Shown here in pieces: positions 56,559 to 64,000 of a stretch of 64,000 nucleotides of DNA; within the stretch, counting starts at the first letter, position 1, and the number at the start of each line of letters is the position of its first letter. Origin of the DNA: Methylophaga sp. (GTDB taxonomy: Bacteria > Pseudomonadota > Gammaproteobacteria > Nitrosococcales > Methylophagaceae). The notes under the pieces were generated by a model. The model saw only the letters and a program-made list of their open reading frames with translations, did no database searches and was not told the origin of the DNA. Location of the stretch: positions 40,761 through 104,760 of the forward strand of contig NZSL01000017.1 in the NCBI GenBank assembly GCA_002696735.1, read 5' to 3'. A program made the translations under genes and the position numbers.

Positions 56559-56963
56559 TTATGGTCTCTAAACGGTTTCAATGGACCGCACATTATAACG
56601 ATGACGACATATAACAGGAAATTATAAATGGCTATATCGTTATTAATTGCCGCCCAAAAAGCCACTAAAGCTAACCAAGTCAGTCCATGATTCATCGACG
56701 ATAACAATAGCTTGGGAGGATGAATATATCTGAAAACCGATACCTTCTGCGATAAAAGCTTCGCTTCCAGACCGGTCGGACTGATTGGGATTTGCCGACA
56801 CCACAGATTTGAGATGTGCCATATTACGCAAAAAAACTTACTGCACTGTAAGCAACGCAACCAGATAAAATGGTTACGGCGAATATTGGGTGTCAATTGC
56901 ACCTTTCTGCTAAACAACAGCCAGTAAACTATTGGATTGAGCTATTGGCGGAGCAAATCGATA
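56559..56963. other. 405-base gap between cysI and the DUF3465 gene
   Basis: The gap must hold the cysI promoter (minus strand) and that of the DUF3465 gene (plus strand). A 59-codon minus-strand frame (56643-56822) is described separately. A 20-codon plus-strand frame at 56628-56690 with AGGA eight bases before its ATG is also open but has no other support. No terminator or repeat stands out. Confidence 0.6.
56643..56822 (-). CDS. Possible small protein of 59 residues
   Basis: From the ATG at 56822 this frame gives a 59-residue acidic-to-neutral protein with a balanced composition (start MAHLKSVVSANPNQSDRSGS; hydrophobic strands AIVIVDESW and LVSFSGFLGG). It has no recognised domain and only a weak ribosome site. 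Two other long frames cross the same bases but look less like protein. It may be real or a chance frame. Confidence 0.3.
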   Translation of the reverse strand: MAHLKSVVSANPNQSDRSGSEAFIAEGIGFQIYSSSQAIVIVDESWTDLVSFSGFLGGN

Positions 56964-57407
56964 ATGTCTAAACCAAAGCGTATGCAACAACGAGTGTGGA
57001 TCATATTTGGCTTTGCCATTCTGATCTTTATGGGCAGTTTTTATGAGCCCGCACCGCAGAATAATCCCCCCGCAACGGCCAGTAATATTGAACAGCTCAT
57101 TGAACAACGGCAAAGTGATGTTCAAATTGAGGTGTCGGGTACAGTCACCCGGCTACTTTCCGACGACAACGACGGTAGTCGACATCAACGTTTTATTATT
57201 GAATTAGCCAGCGGACAAACCCTGTTAATTGTTCACAATATCGATTTGGCACCCAGAATTGACGATATCAGAGAAGGTGATGAAGTCCGTGTTTACGGTG
57301 AATATATCTGGAATGATAAGGGCGGCTTAATTCACTGGACCCATCATGATCCGGCCAACCGTCATCCGCATGGCTGGATAAGACATCAGGACAGGCTCTA
57401 TCAGTAA
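56964..57407 (+). CDS. DUF3465 family protein with N-terminal membrane helix
   Basis: This 147-residue protein starts at the ATG at 56964 (GGAG ten bases before). It has a short basic head, one membrane helix (about residues 9-25), a Pro/Ala linker, and a C-terminal OB-type domain of DUF3465: QIEVSGTVTRLLSDDNDGSR, HQRFIIELASGQTLLIVHNI, GDEVRVYGEYIWNDKGG and IHWTHHDPANRHPHGWI. The function is unknown; it is likely to be a periplasmic, membrane-anchored binder. It lies 4 bases before the DNA glycosylase gene. Confidence 0.82.
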   Translation: MSKPKRMQQRVWIIFGFAILIFMGSFYEPAPQNNPPATASNIEQLIEQRQSDVQIEVSGTVTRLLSDDNDGSRHQRFIIELASGQTLLIVHNIDLAPRIDDIREGDEVRVYGEYIWNDKGGLIHWTHHDPANRHPHGWIRHQDRLYQ

Positions 57408-57411
57408 GGCT

Positions 57412-57951
57412 ATGGAAAACAATCAAATTCTGGAACTAGCCACCAGCTTTCCACCAATTATTGGCACAACACCGAAAATCCTTATTCTCGGTTCCATGCC
57501 AGGGCTGGAATCATTAAAACAGCAGCGTTATTACGCCCATCCACGCAATGCGTTCTGGCCAATCATTACGTCGCTTTATGGTCACTCGGAGAAGTTAGAC
57601 TATTCACAACGCTGTGAGTTATTAAAACAGCAGCAGATTGCTGTGTGGGATGTGTTGAAAAGTTGTTATCGACCGGGGAGCCTGGATCAAAATATTGAAA
57701 CGCAGTCAATGATTGCTAATGATTTTGTGGCTTTTCTGCAGCTTCATCCATCAGTAACACAAATCTTTTTTAATGGTGGTAAAGCAGAACAGGTCTTCAA
57801 ACGCTATGTGGCAAAACAACTGGAAGCTGCGAGAATTTCACCGTTATTCCACAGGCTACCCTCTACCAGTCCTGCCCATGCCGCTATGAACTATGAAACA
57901 AAACAACGGCTTTGGCATCAGGCCTTATCAGGGGCTATTACCCCTTCATAG
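57412..57951 (+). CDS. DNA-deoxyinosine (hypoxanthine) glycosylase, UDG superfamily
   Basis: This 179-residue enzyme of the uracil-DNA glycosylase fold resembles the family-6 hypoxanthine-DNA glycosylases, which remove deaminated adenine. It has ILILGSMPGLESLKQQRYYAHPRNAFWPI (first active-site motif region) and the second motif region HRLPSTSPAHAAMNYETK. The asparagine in HPRNAFW fits this family. Its last codon and TAG stop (57949-57951) lie at the edge of a 44-bp repeat. It probably forms an operon with the DUF3465 gene. Confidence 0.87.
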   Translation: MENNQILELATSFPPIIGTTPKILILGSMPGLESLKQQRYYAHPRNAFWPIITSLYGHSEKLDYSQRCELLKQQQIAVWDVLKSCYRPGSLDQNIETQSMIANDFVAFLQLHPSVTQIFFNGGKAEQVFKRYVAKQLEAARISPLFHRLPSTSPAHAAMNYETKQRLWHQALSGAITPS

Positions 57952-57991
57952 CCGCCAGCAGTGGTGGATTTGAAAGATCAGCAAGCCCTAG
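57948..57991. repeat. Lone 44-bp repeat (copy 2 of the MITE-like end)
   Basis: This segment matches 2192-2235 at 40 of 44 positions, from ATAGCCGCC to GCCCTAG, including the CCGCCA-GCAG-TGGTGG hairpin. It exactly fills the space between two convergent genes. Its left TAG is the stop of the glycosylase gene and its right CTA is, on the minus strand, the TAG stop of the EAL gene. TA lies at both edges (57949-57950 and 57989-57990). It may be an internal-deletion remnant, or a short repeat unit that the larger element has taken up. Confidence 0.8.
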
Positions 57992-58755
57992 CGCCACCAA
58001 TCGGATGATACTGTTGCTAAAGATTCAAAACTTGGCCTGGCAAAATAAAATCCCTGGAATAGTTCAATTCCCATCTCTTGCAAAACGTGCAGTTCATCTG
58101 CAGATTCGATACCTTCCGCAATCACGGTAATATCTAAATCATCGCAAACCGCAATAATACCGCGAGTAATGGTCTGCCGGACTTTATCGTTATGAATATT
58201 GCGCACCAGGGCCATATCCAGCTTCACCAGATCGGTCTGCATATCTGCCAGCAGGTTCAAACCGGCATAACCGGCGCCAAAATCATCTATCGCCGTGATA
58301 AATCCCTGTTGCTGATAAGACTGGATAATATCCTGCAGATGAGCGTGATCATTTATCTGCTCACCTTCAGTTACTTCAAAAATAATCTGTTCGATGGGAA
58401 AATTGTAAATTTCAGCTGCTTCCAGCGTTGTCCTTATACACAGTTCGGGTTTATAAACCGCATTGGGCATAAAGTTGATGCTGAGTTTGCTCTGAATATT
58501 GAGCTCTGCTGCAAGTTTGATGGCTTTGACCCGACAGGCCTGGTCAAAACGATAGCGATTATCTTGATTAACGTTCTCAAAAACCTGACCGGCCCCCTGT
58601 CCTTCCAAGCCTCGAACAAGAGCCTCCTGTGCATAAACCGTTTGGCTGGTTGTATTGACTATCGGCTGGAATGCCATCGAAAAATCGAAGCCCAATAAAC
58701 CACTGTTTAAACACTCACCACAACCTATCTTTCGAAAATCTGCTTGTTCTTTCAT
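57988..58755 (-). CDS. Stand-alone EAL-domain c-di-GMP phosphodiesterase
   Basis: This 255-residue protein consists of one EAL domain, without GGDEF, sensor or membrane parts. Catalytic residues appear intact: EALVRG (Glu44), SINFMPN (Asn), IIFEVTEGE (Glu), IDDFGAGYAG (two Asp), VKLDMALV (Lys), VIAEGIES (Glu) and LFQGFYFARP (Gln). It should therefore hydrolyse c-di-GMP to pGpG. Cysteines near the N-terminus (CGEC) could be a small redox or metal site. Its TAG stop lies at the edge of the 44-bp repeat. Confidence 0.9.
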   Translation of the reverse strand: MKEQADFRKIGCGECLNSGLLGFDFSMAFQPIVNTTSQTVYAQEALVRGLEGQGAGQVFENVNQDNRYRFDQACRVKAIKLAAELNIQSKLSINFMPNAVYKPELCIRTTLEAAEIYNFPIEQIIFEVTEGEQINDHAHLQDIIQSYQQQGFITAIDDFGAGYAGLNLLADMQTDLVKLDMALVRNIHNDKVRQTITRGIIAVCDDLDITVIAEGIESADELHVLQEMGIELFQGFYFARPSFESLATVSSDWWR

Positions 58756-58996
58756 TATTCACCAATCCCGGTTCCGCAGAATGTAACCTAAATTACTGCC
58801 TGCTACTCAAACCGGTTCACATTATTCGCAAAAAATTTACAAAGTAACTTTAACAATCCTGTACACGATTGCAAAAATGAAGGAAGGCTTCAATAACATA
58901 AAGCAAACCGCATCCATGTAACGGAAAAATTTAACGGGATTTGAATGATTCAAAAGCGGGAGTTTTAGTAATTGTTGCAGAACAATTGATCATAAA

Positions 58997-59020
58997 ATCA
59001 GGCCGCAAGCACGGCCTGAT
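58997..59020 (-). terminator. Terminator of the cysHDN run
   Basis: ATCAGGCCG and CGGCCTGAT form an exact 9-bp stem around a 6-base loop. On the minus strand it is followed by TTTTATG, 12 bases after the cysN stop. The remaining bases up to 58755 show no gene or repeat that I can support. Confidence 0.75.
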
Positions 59021-59031
59021 TTATTTGGATT

Positions 59032-60462
59032 TTACTTCAGCAGATCACTGATATCTTTGGCATCCCAGTGCGGGAAGTGCTTACGGACTAAGGCGTTCAA
59101 TTCAACCTCGAATGCAGTAATATCAGTTGAAGTTGCAGTCTCATTGGTGATGCCGCTAATGGCTTCAGTAATCATGCCAGCGCCAATCGTAACATTGGTC
59201 AGACGATCAATAATGATAAATGCACCGGTGGTACGATTACGTTTATATGCATCAAACACAACAGGTTTATTTAATGAAAATTCACATAAACCGATTTCAT
59301 TGAGTTTCAGCTCAGTCACAACATTATGCGCCAGCGTATTTACATCAATCTGATGATCAATTTGTGTCATGACACCTGTACTGTCAGAAACGCCGACCTT
59401 GATGTTAAATTGTTTATTAGCCACCAGTGGTTGCTCTGTCATCCATACAACCATGGCTTTAAAACGACTGGATACATGTGGCTGATGGTCACGATGCACA
59501 ATCATATCGCCACGACTGACATCAACTTCATCCTGCAGGGTAACGGTAATTGATTCACCCGGTACAGCATGATCCAGTTCACCGTCGTAAGTGACCAATG
59601 CTTTTACTTTGCTTTCTCTACCCGAAGGCAATACTGTGATTTCATCTCCCGGCTTAAGGATACCGGCTGATAAAGTGCCACAGTAGCCACGGAAATTCAG
59701 ATTCGGTCGGTTAACATATTGCACCGGGAAACGCGCGTCTTCGGTATTGGCATCTTTCCCAATCTCGATATTTTCCAGCAGCTCCATCATGGTGCTGCCC
59801 TGATACCAAGACATGTTTTCACTTCTGTTTACCACATTATCACCGTTCAAGGCAGACATTGGTACAAAGTGAATATCTTCAATTTCCAGTTCACGGGCAA
59901 ATTCGCTATACGCTTTGCGAATATCGTTAAACACCTGTTCGCTGAAATCCATCAAATCCATTTTATTAATGGCCACGATGATATGTTTAATGCCCAACAA
60001 TGAAGCAATAAAACTGTGGCGGCGGGTCTGCGTCTGCATACCATAACGGGCATCAATCAGAATAACCGCCAACTGACAGGTTGACGCGCCGGTGGCCATA
60101 TTACGGGTATATTGTTCATGCCCTGGTGTATCGGCAATGATAAATTTACGTTTGGTCGTAGAGAAATAACGATACGCTACGTCAATGGTAATGCCCTGCT
60201 CACGTTCGGCCTGTAAACCATCAACAAGCAAAGCCAGATCAACCTGGTTTCCTGTGGTTCCGGATTTGACACTGTCACGTGTCACTGCTTCCAGCTGATC
60301 TTCATAAATCATTTTGGAATCGTGTAACAATCGCCCAATCAGCGTGCTTTTACCGTCATCCACATTACCGCAGGTCAGAAAACGCAGCAGTTCCTTGTTT
60401 TCGTGTTGTTTGAGATAGGCTTCGATATCGGTCGCAATCAGCGCATCAGTTTCATATGTCAT
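59032..60462 (-). CDS. cysN: Sulfate adenylyltransferase large (GTPase) subunit CysN
   Basis: CysN is the GTPase that drives formation of APS from sulfate and ATP together with CysD. It has 476 residues like E. coli CysN (475), with no fused APS kinase. GTPase motifs: [36 protein letters not shown] and NKMDLMD, followed by EF-Tu-like beta domains. It lies 113 bases after cysD, an unusually wide gap for this pair, and is the last gene of the run. Confidence 0.97.
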   Translation of the reverse strand: MTYETDALIATDIEAYLKQHENKELLRFLTCGNVDDGKSTLIGRLLHDSKMIYEDQLEAVTRDSVKSGTTGNQVDLALLVDGLQAEREQGITIDVAYRYFSTTKRKFIIADTPGHEQYTRNMATGASTCQLAVILIDARYGMQTQTRRHSFIASLLGIKHIIVAINKMDLMDFSEQVFNDIRKAYSEFARELEIEDIHFVPMSALNGDNVVNRSENMSWYQGSTMMELLENIEIGKDANTEDARFPVQYVNRPNLNFRGYCGTLSAGILKPGDEITVLPSGRESKVKALVTYDGELDHAVPGESITVTLQDEVDVSRGDMIVHRDHQPHVSSRFKAMVVWMTEQPLVANKQFNIKVGVSDSTGVMTQIDHQIDVNTLAHNVVTELKLNEIGLCEFSLNKPVVFDAYKRNRTTGAFIIIDRLTNVTIGAGMITEAISGITNETATSTDITAFEVELNALVRKHFPHWDAKDISDLLK

Positions 60463-60536
60463 GTTGAGTGCCTGGTTTAATTATCTTTACGGGTCAAGAT
60501 GCCAATCAATTTGAGCATCGTATTCAATTCTATTTA

Positions 60537-60570
60537 TTGGTTAGATAGGAACTAATAATCCTTTCACCAA
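60537..60570 (-). repeat. Nested inverted repeat between cysD and cysN
   Basis: TTGGT (60537-60541) pairs with ACCAA (60566-60570), and inside it AGGA (60547-60550) pairs with TCCT (60559-60562). It is placed 5 bases after the cysD stop. No T-run follows, so it may be an mRNA-processing or stability hairpin that sets different levels of CysD and CysN. Confidence 0.35.
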
Positions 60571-60575
60571 CAAAA

Positions 60576-61478
60576 TCAGAAATAACCTTCCTGTTTCTTT
60601 TTCTCCATCGAGCCGGCTTCATCATGATCGATGGCCCGTCCTTGACGTTCAGAAGTCGTTGTCAGTAGCATTTCCTGAATGATTTCTGGCAAGGTATCGG
60701 CATCGGATTTCACCGCACCGGTCAGTGGATAACAGCCCAGTGTGCGGAAACGGACTTTTTCCATCCGGATTTTTTCACCTTCGGGAATACGCATACGGTC
60801 ATCATCGACCATGATGGTCAGGCCATTGTAATTGACCACTGGACGCTCGGCGGCGTAATACAGCGGTACAATCGGTATCTGTTCCAGATAGATGTATTGC
60901 CAGATATCCAGCTCTGTCCAGTTCGACAGCGGGAAAACACGAATGCTTTCACCTTTATTAACTCTGCTGTTGTAAATGTTCCATAGCTCAGGGCGTTGTG
61001 CTTTAGGATCCCAGCGATGGTTTTTATCGCGAAATGAATATACACGCTCCTTGGCACGAGACTTTTCTTCATCTCGTCGAGCACCACCAAAAGCCGCATC
61101 AAAGCCATGTTTACTCAACGCCTGTTTCAAAGCATCCGTTTTCATGATGTCTGTATAGCGAGGATGGTCGAATGGGTTGATACCCGCTTCAACACCTTCC
61201 TGATTGGTATGTACGATAAGGTCCAATCCCAGCTCTTTTGCGCGCTGATCACGGAACCTGACCATTTCCTGAAACTTCCAGGTGGTATCAATATGCATCA
61301 ACGGAAATGGCGGCTTGCCTGGATAAAATGCTTTCATGGCCAGATGCAGCATGACAGCAGAATCCTTACCAATTGAATATAGCATGACCGGATTTTCAAA
61401 CTCAGCGGCCACTTCACGCATAATATGAATACTTTCGGCTTCGAGCTGTTTTAAGTGTGTCAGTTGTTTTTCAGTCAT
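60576..61478 (-). CDS. cysD: Sulfate adenylyltransferase small subunit CysD
   Basis: CysD is the catalytic ATP sulfurylase subunit that works with CysN. It has 300 residues (E. coli 302) and the PP-loop motif [18 protein letters not shown] near residue 35, with [37 protein letters not shown] and [14 protein letters not shown]. The ending [17 protein letters not shown] is typical. It lies 12 bases after cysH. Confidence 0.98.
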   Translation of the reverse strand: MTEKQLTHLKQLEAESIHIMREVAAEFENPVMLYSIGKDSAVMLHLAMKAFYPGKPPFPLMHIDTTWKFQEMVRFRDQRAKELGLDLIVHTNQEGVEAGINPFDHPRYTDIMKTDALKQALSKHGFDAAFGGARRDEEKSRAKERVYSFRDKNHRWDPKAQRPELWNIYNSRVNKGESIRVFPLSNWTELDIWQYIYLEQIPIVPLYYAAERPVVNYNGLTIMVDDDRMRIPEGEKIRMEKVRFRTLGCYPLTGAVKSDADTLPEIIQEMLLTTTSERQGRAIDHDEAGSMEKKKQEGYF

Positions 61479-61490
61479 AATTTTTCTCTG

Positions 61491-62189
61491 TTACTTAGCC
61501 TTTACGTGTAAGCCACATTCTTTGGTTTCAGGATTTTCCCACCACCAGCGACCAGCCCGGATATCTTCGCCTGGGGTAATCGCTCTGGTACATGGCGCAC
61601 AGCCAATACTGGCATAACCCTGATTATGTAATTCATTAAATGGAACATCAAAAGCGCGGATATATTTCCATACTTCGCCATTTGACCAGTCCGTCAGTGG
61701 ACTGAATTTCTGTAACTCATGGTCTGCATCCCATTCAGATACCGGTAACTCATTTCGAGTAATCGACTGTGAGCGGCGCATTCCCGTCAGCCAGGCCTTT
61801 TTACCAGCCAAAGCACGATTTAACGGTGCAACTTTGCGTATTCCACAGCATTGTTTTCGCAGGTCGACACTGTCATAAAATGCGTTTGGTCCATTATGTG
61901 TCACAAACTGTTCAATACTCAGGGTATCGGGATAATAAACCTCAACCTCAAGCTGATAGTGCTTTTTAGCCTGCTGCATTAAATCATAGGTTTCTTTGGG
62001 CAGTCGACCTGTATCCAAAGTGAAGATGCCGATTTGCGGTGCAAATTTGGCAATCAAATCCATTAACACCATATCTTCAGCGCCATAACTGGTCGCCAAG
62101 ACTGCAGGGCTATAATCAGCCTCAATCTGCTCCAGCAACTGTTTTACAGCATCAATTTTCAGTTGAAGCTTTTCATTAATTTCTGTCAT
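61491..62189 (-). CDS. cysH: APS reductase (assimilatory, 4Fe-4S type CysH)
   Basis: This enzyme reduces adenylylsulfate to sulfite with thioredoxin or glutaredoxin. It has 232 residues. The PP-loop region is LATSYGAEDMVLMDLI. Two cysteine pairs, Cys114-Cys115 (KQCCGIRK) and Cys197/Cys200 (GCAPCTR), are the 4Fe-4S ligands found in APS reductases and missing in PAPS reductases such as E. coli CysH. The catalytic Cys is in KECGLH near residue 225. This fits the absence of an APS kinase here. It lies 30 bases after the TauE-type gene. Confidence 0.93.
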   Translation of the reverse strand: MTEINEKLQLKIDAVKQLLEQIEADYSPAVLATSYGAEDMVLMDLIAKFAPQIGIFTLDTGRLPKETYDLMQQAKKHYQLEVEVYYPDTLSIEQFVTHNGPNAFYDSVDLRKQCCGIRKVAPLNRALAGKKAWLTGMRRSQSITRNELPVSEWDADHELQKFSPLTDWSNGEVWKYIRAFDVPFNELHNQGYASIGCAPCTRAITPGEDIRAGRWWWENPETKECGLHVKAK

Positions 62190-62219
62190 TTTGAATTACT
62201 TTTTCATTCGTTTAGTTTG

Positions 62220-63020
62220 TTAAAGCAAACATTTGATCCCAACCATTAACAAAATGATTGCCAGCAACGGCCGTAAAATCTTATCTGAGATTCTCACCCC
62301 CAGATGTGAGCCAATATAAATGCCTGGTAACGATCCCATCAGCAAATAAGATAATAATGACCAATCTACCGTGCCCACTGCAGAATGGCCTAATCCGGCC
62401 ACTGCCGTTAAAGGAACAGCATGTGCGATATCGGTTGCCACAATTTCTACACCACGCATCTTCGGATAAAGAAATAATAAAACAACCGCTCCCAATGCGC
62501 CGGCCCCTACCGAAGATAATGTCACCATCACCCCTAACAAAGCACCGATAATTACTGTTGCCGGCGCCTTCAAGGCTTCATCCTGTCGTAAACGATATAG
62601 ATAATTCACTAAAGGATGCCCCTGACGTGCTTTCATTATCCCGGCCAGCCAGTTTTTCAGCAGTAATGCACTAGACGTTAAAATTAAAGCGATGCCCAGA
62701 GCAACCGTTATCAGATCATTGTGCTTACCTTCATGAACACCGGTTGCACTGAGAAACCATAAAGTCAGCAAGGTGGCTGGTAGACTCCCTGCAGCAAGCC
62801 GCCAGACCACACGCCAATGCACCACGCCATGACGCCAATAAGCCCAAATACCACCTGCTTTAGTTACTGCCGCAAACAATAAATCTGTCCCTACAGCGAT
62901 TGCAGGTTGGATACCAAACCCAAAAATCAGAATTGGGGTCATCAACGATCCGCCACCAACGCCTGTCATCCCGACCATAATGCCTACGCCCAGGCCTGCC
63001 AGCAAATAACCCCATTCCAT
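62220..63020 (-). CDS. TSUP-family transporter (TauE/SafE)
   Basis: This 266-residue inner-membrane protein has about eight hydrophobic segments. The family repeat is visible in both halves: GLGVGIMVGMTGVGGGSLMTPILI near the N-terminus and VTLSSVGAGALGAVVLLFLYPKM in the middle. TSUP members move sulfite, sulfate or related sulfur compounds. Being first in a run with cysH, cysD and cysN it may import sulfate or export sulfite; direction and substrate are inferred from context only. Confidence 0.87.
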   Translation of the reverse strand: MEWGYLLAGLGVGIMVGMTGVGGGSLMTPILIFGFGIQPAIAVGTDLLFAAVTKAGGIWAYWRHGVVHWRVVWRLAAGSLPATLLTLWFLSATGVHEGKHNDLITVALGIALILTSSALLLKNWLAGIMKARQGHPLVNYLYRLRQDEALKAPATVIIGALLGVMVTLSSVGAGALGAVVLLFLYPKMRGVEIVATDIAHAVPLTAVAGLGHSAVGTVDWSLLSYLLMGSLPGIYIGSHLGVRISDKILRPLLAIILLMVGIKCLL

Positions 63021-63071
63021 TAATAAATTGACCTTTACCCTGCTTTGTTGGCAGCAAGTTTACCAGTTGGC

Positions 63072-63092
63072 AATATTCAATCAATGAATATT
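63072..63092. promoter_or_regulatory. AT-rich inverted repeat upstream of the sulfur run
   Basis: AATATTCA and TGAATATT form an exact 8-base inverted repeat with a 5-base centre, 52 bases before the TauE-type start. The surrounding 63060-63130 is AT-rich. The shape suits a LysR-type site, and cysB begins 600 bases away, so a CysB operator is possible but not shown. Confidence 0.4.
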
Positions 63093-63268
63093 ATTTTCTA
63101 TCTATATAACTTATGAGAATATAAAGAAATCCTTGCCATTTGAACTGAGAGCCAATCTTTAACATAGCCTTAACCTAAATTGACTGACACTGCTAATTGT
63201 TCACATTTCTTTCACGGTGTATAGACGAAGCTCTAACTCCAACTCCACTCTGGGATGAGAGGCTGAAG

Positions 63269-63619
63269 ATGACAACTTATAGAATCTTGTTAGTTATAAC
63301 AGCAGCATGTTCTGCATTGATAACATCTTTTTTTATTAATCCTGCCGATTCAAACCGGGTGTTTGAGCCTGCACAGATTATTTTTCCACCGGCTTCGATT
63401 CAAGCGCCGGAAACCTCTGATAATGAGGTTATAGAAAATGCAGATCCACTCACTTTGGCCATAAAAGTGTGTTTTCAAGATAAATGTGAATACCTGGCAC
63501 AGTCTGAGATGCAACATATTTTAACCCGGGAAGGTGAATCTATGGCTGAAAGCGAACAGTATCAAACAACTGTGCCTTTCCAGCTTCCTCAGCAAGGTGT
63601 TCCAATCATTGAAATGTAA
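63269..63619 (+). CDS. Small exported or membrane-anchored hypothetical protein
   Basis: This 116-residue protein starts at the ATG at 63269, with GAGG eight bases before; the frame also continues up to 63197. A hydrophobic N-terminal segment (YRILLVITAACSALITSFFI) suggests export or a single anchor. The rest has a Pro/Ala-rich stretch, then a small Cys-containing part (KVCFQDKCEYLAQSEM) and a Gln-rich end. I do not recognise a family. It lies between the divergent sulfur run and cysB, 81 bases before the latter. Confidence 0.6.
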   Translation: MTTYRILLVITAACSALITSFFINPADSNRVFEPAQIIFPPASIQAPETSDNEVIENADPLTLAIKVCFQDKCEYLAQSEMQHILTREGESMAESEQYQTTVPFQLPQQGVPIIEM

Positions 63620-63700
63620 AACGTAACGCACCATAACTGGTCTTTTATCACTAAAAACTTATATATTTACTCTTACTAATAATAATTACGGATATAGTGG

Positions 63701-64000
63701 ATGAAGTTGCAACAATTGAAATATGTTCGCGAAGTGGCTCGTCGTGGCCTCAGTATCTCTGCAGCGGCTCAGGCACTGCATGCTTCTCAGCCAGGTGTAA
63801 GTAACCAGATTCAGTTACTGGAAGATGAGCTGGGGCTGCTAATCTTCGAACGACATGGGAAACGTTTATCGGCTATCACACCGCTGGGAGAATCCGTTAT
63901 TGCCATGGCTGAGCGGGTGTTACAGGAAGTAGACAATTTACGTGAACAGGCGGCTGACAGTCGTCATGAGAAAAAAGGCACACTTTCAATCGGCACCACA
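63701..64000 (+). CDS. cysB: LysR-type regulator CysB (partial, N-terminal 100 residues)
   Basis: CysB activates sulfate-assimilation genes when N-acetylserine signals low cysteine. The first 100 residues are present, and the gene runs off the window. The start MKLQQLKYVREVARRGLSIS and AAAQALHASQPGVSNQIQLLE followed by FERHGKRLSAITPLG are characteristic of CysB/Cbl rather than of general LysR proteins. Its position next to cysHDN supports CysB over Cbl. Confidence 0.9.
   Translation, partial: MKLQQLKYVREVARRGLSISAAAQALHASQPGVSNQIQLLEDELGLLIFERHGKRLSAITPLGESVIAMAERVLQEVDNLREQAADSRHEKKGTLSIGTT

Noticed and set aside
56628..56690. 20-codon plus-strand frame with AGGA before its ATG
   Set aside because: It is too short to support, with no context for a leader peptide, since the next plus-strand gene is 270 bases away.
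56525..56917. 130-codon minus-strand frame before cysI
   Set aside because: It runs through the cysI start region, is rich in Cys, Trp and Ile without a domain pattern, and competes with a better short frame.

Overview
The window is a housekeeping stretch of a gammaproteobacterial chromosome. The evidence is gene order: mraZ-rsmH-ftsL-ftsI-murE-murF-mraY-murD-ftsW-murG-murC-murB-ddlB-ftsQ-ftsA-ftsZ-lpxC, then dciA, an M23 peptidase, secA and argJ, with rnpB between rsmI and mraZ. Lineage-typical families are also present (LpoA, DolP, HemJ, DUF3549, DUF934). Base composition is moderate. A Methylophaga-like (Thiotrichales) host is my best guess from the overall gene set, but this is inference. 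I see no prophage, CRISPR array, defence island, tRNA or rRNA gene.

Layout. 1-9.2 kb: the tail of an unknown gene, a GIY-YIG protein, the ABC-F ATPase YbiT, a SYLF lipid-binding protein, dodecin, a formate/nitrite-type channel, the DeaD helicase, a fused SpmA/SpmB-type membrane protein, and a three-gene overlapping run (2OG-Fe oxygenase, deformylase, flavin-type oxidase fold). 9.2-16.6 kb: DUF3549, argJ, secA and an M23 peptidase on the minus strand, divergent dciA, then lpxC. 16.7-34.1 kb: the complete division and cell-wall cluster, all minus strand, mostly with overlapping start and stop codons, led by mraZ with a well-formed promoter and MraZ boxes. 34.3-38.5 kb: rnpB and rsmI, and divergently lpoA-yraN-dolP. 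38.5-47.1 kb: hemJ, a PilZ protein, radA, alr, dnaB, then the rpsF-rpsR-DUF2232-rplI ribosomal operon, rlmB and an OmpA-like lipoprotein. 47.2-51 kb: moaB, a glutaredoxin-like protein, an alpha/beta hydrolase, rnd and a PfkB kinase. 51-54.4 kb: ribH-nusB-thiL-pgpA and apaH. 54.4-64 kb: assimilatory sulfur genes (DUF934, cysI, cysN, cysD, an APS-type cysH, a TauE-family transporter and the start of cysB), interrupted by a DUF3465 protein, a hypoxanthine/uracil DNA glycosylase and an EAL protein.

How it fits together. The central block supplies lipid II synthesis, septum assembly and lipid A commitment. LpoA, the M23 peptidase and the OmpA-like lipoprotein act on or bind peptidoglycan in the periplasm. 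The sulfur block makes a pathway from sulfate through APS (CysDN) to sulfite (CysH, with 4Fe-4S cysteines) to sulfide (CysI). APS kinase is not visible and not needed for this type of CysH.

The least expected structure is non-coding. A 245-bp element with imperfect terminal inverted repeats sits in a CTAG site at the stop codon of ybiT. A lone 44-bp copy of its end lies between two convergent genes at 57.95 kb and provides the stop codons of both. The mraZ operator also has a second, inverted copy upstream, and a terminator-like hairpin stands between nusB and thiL.
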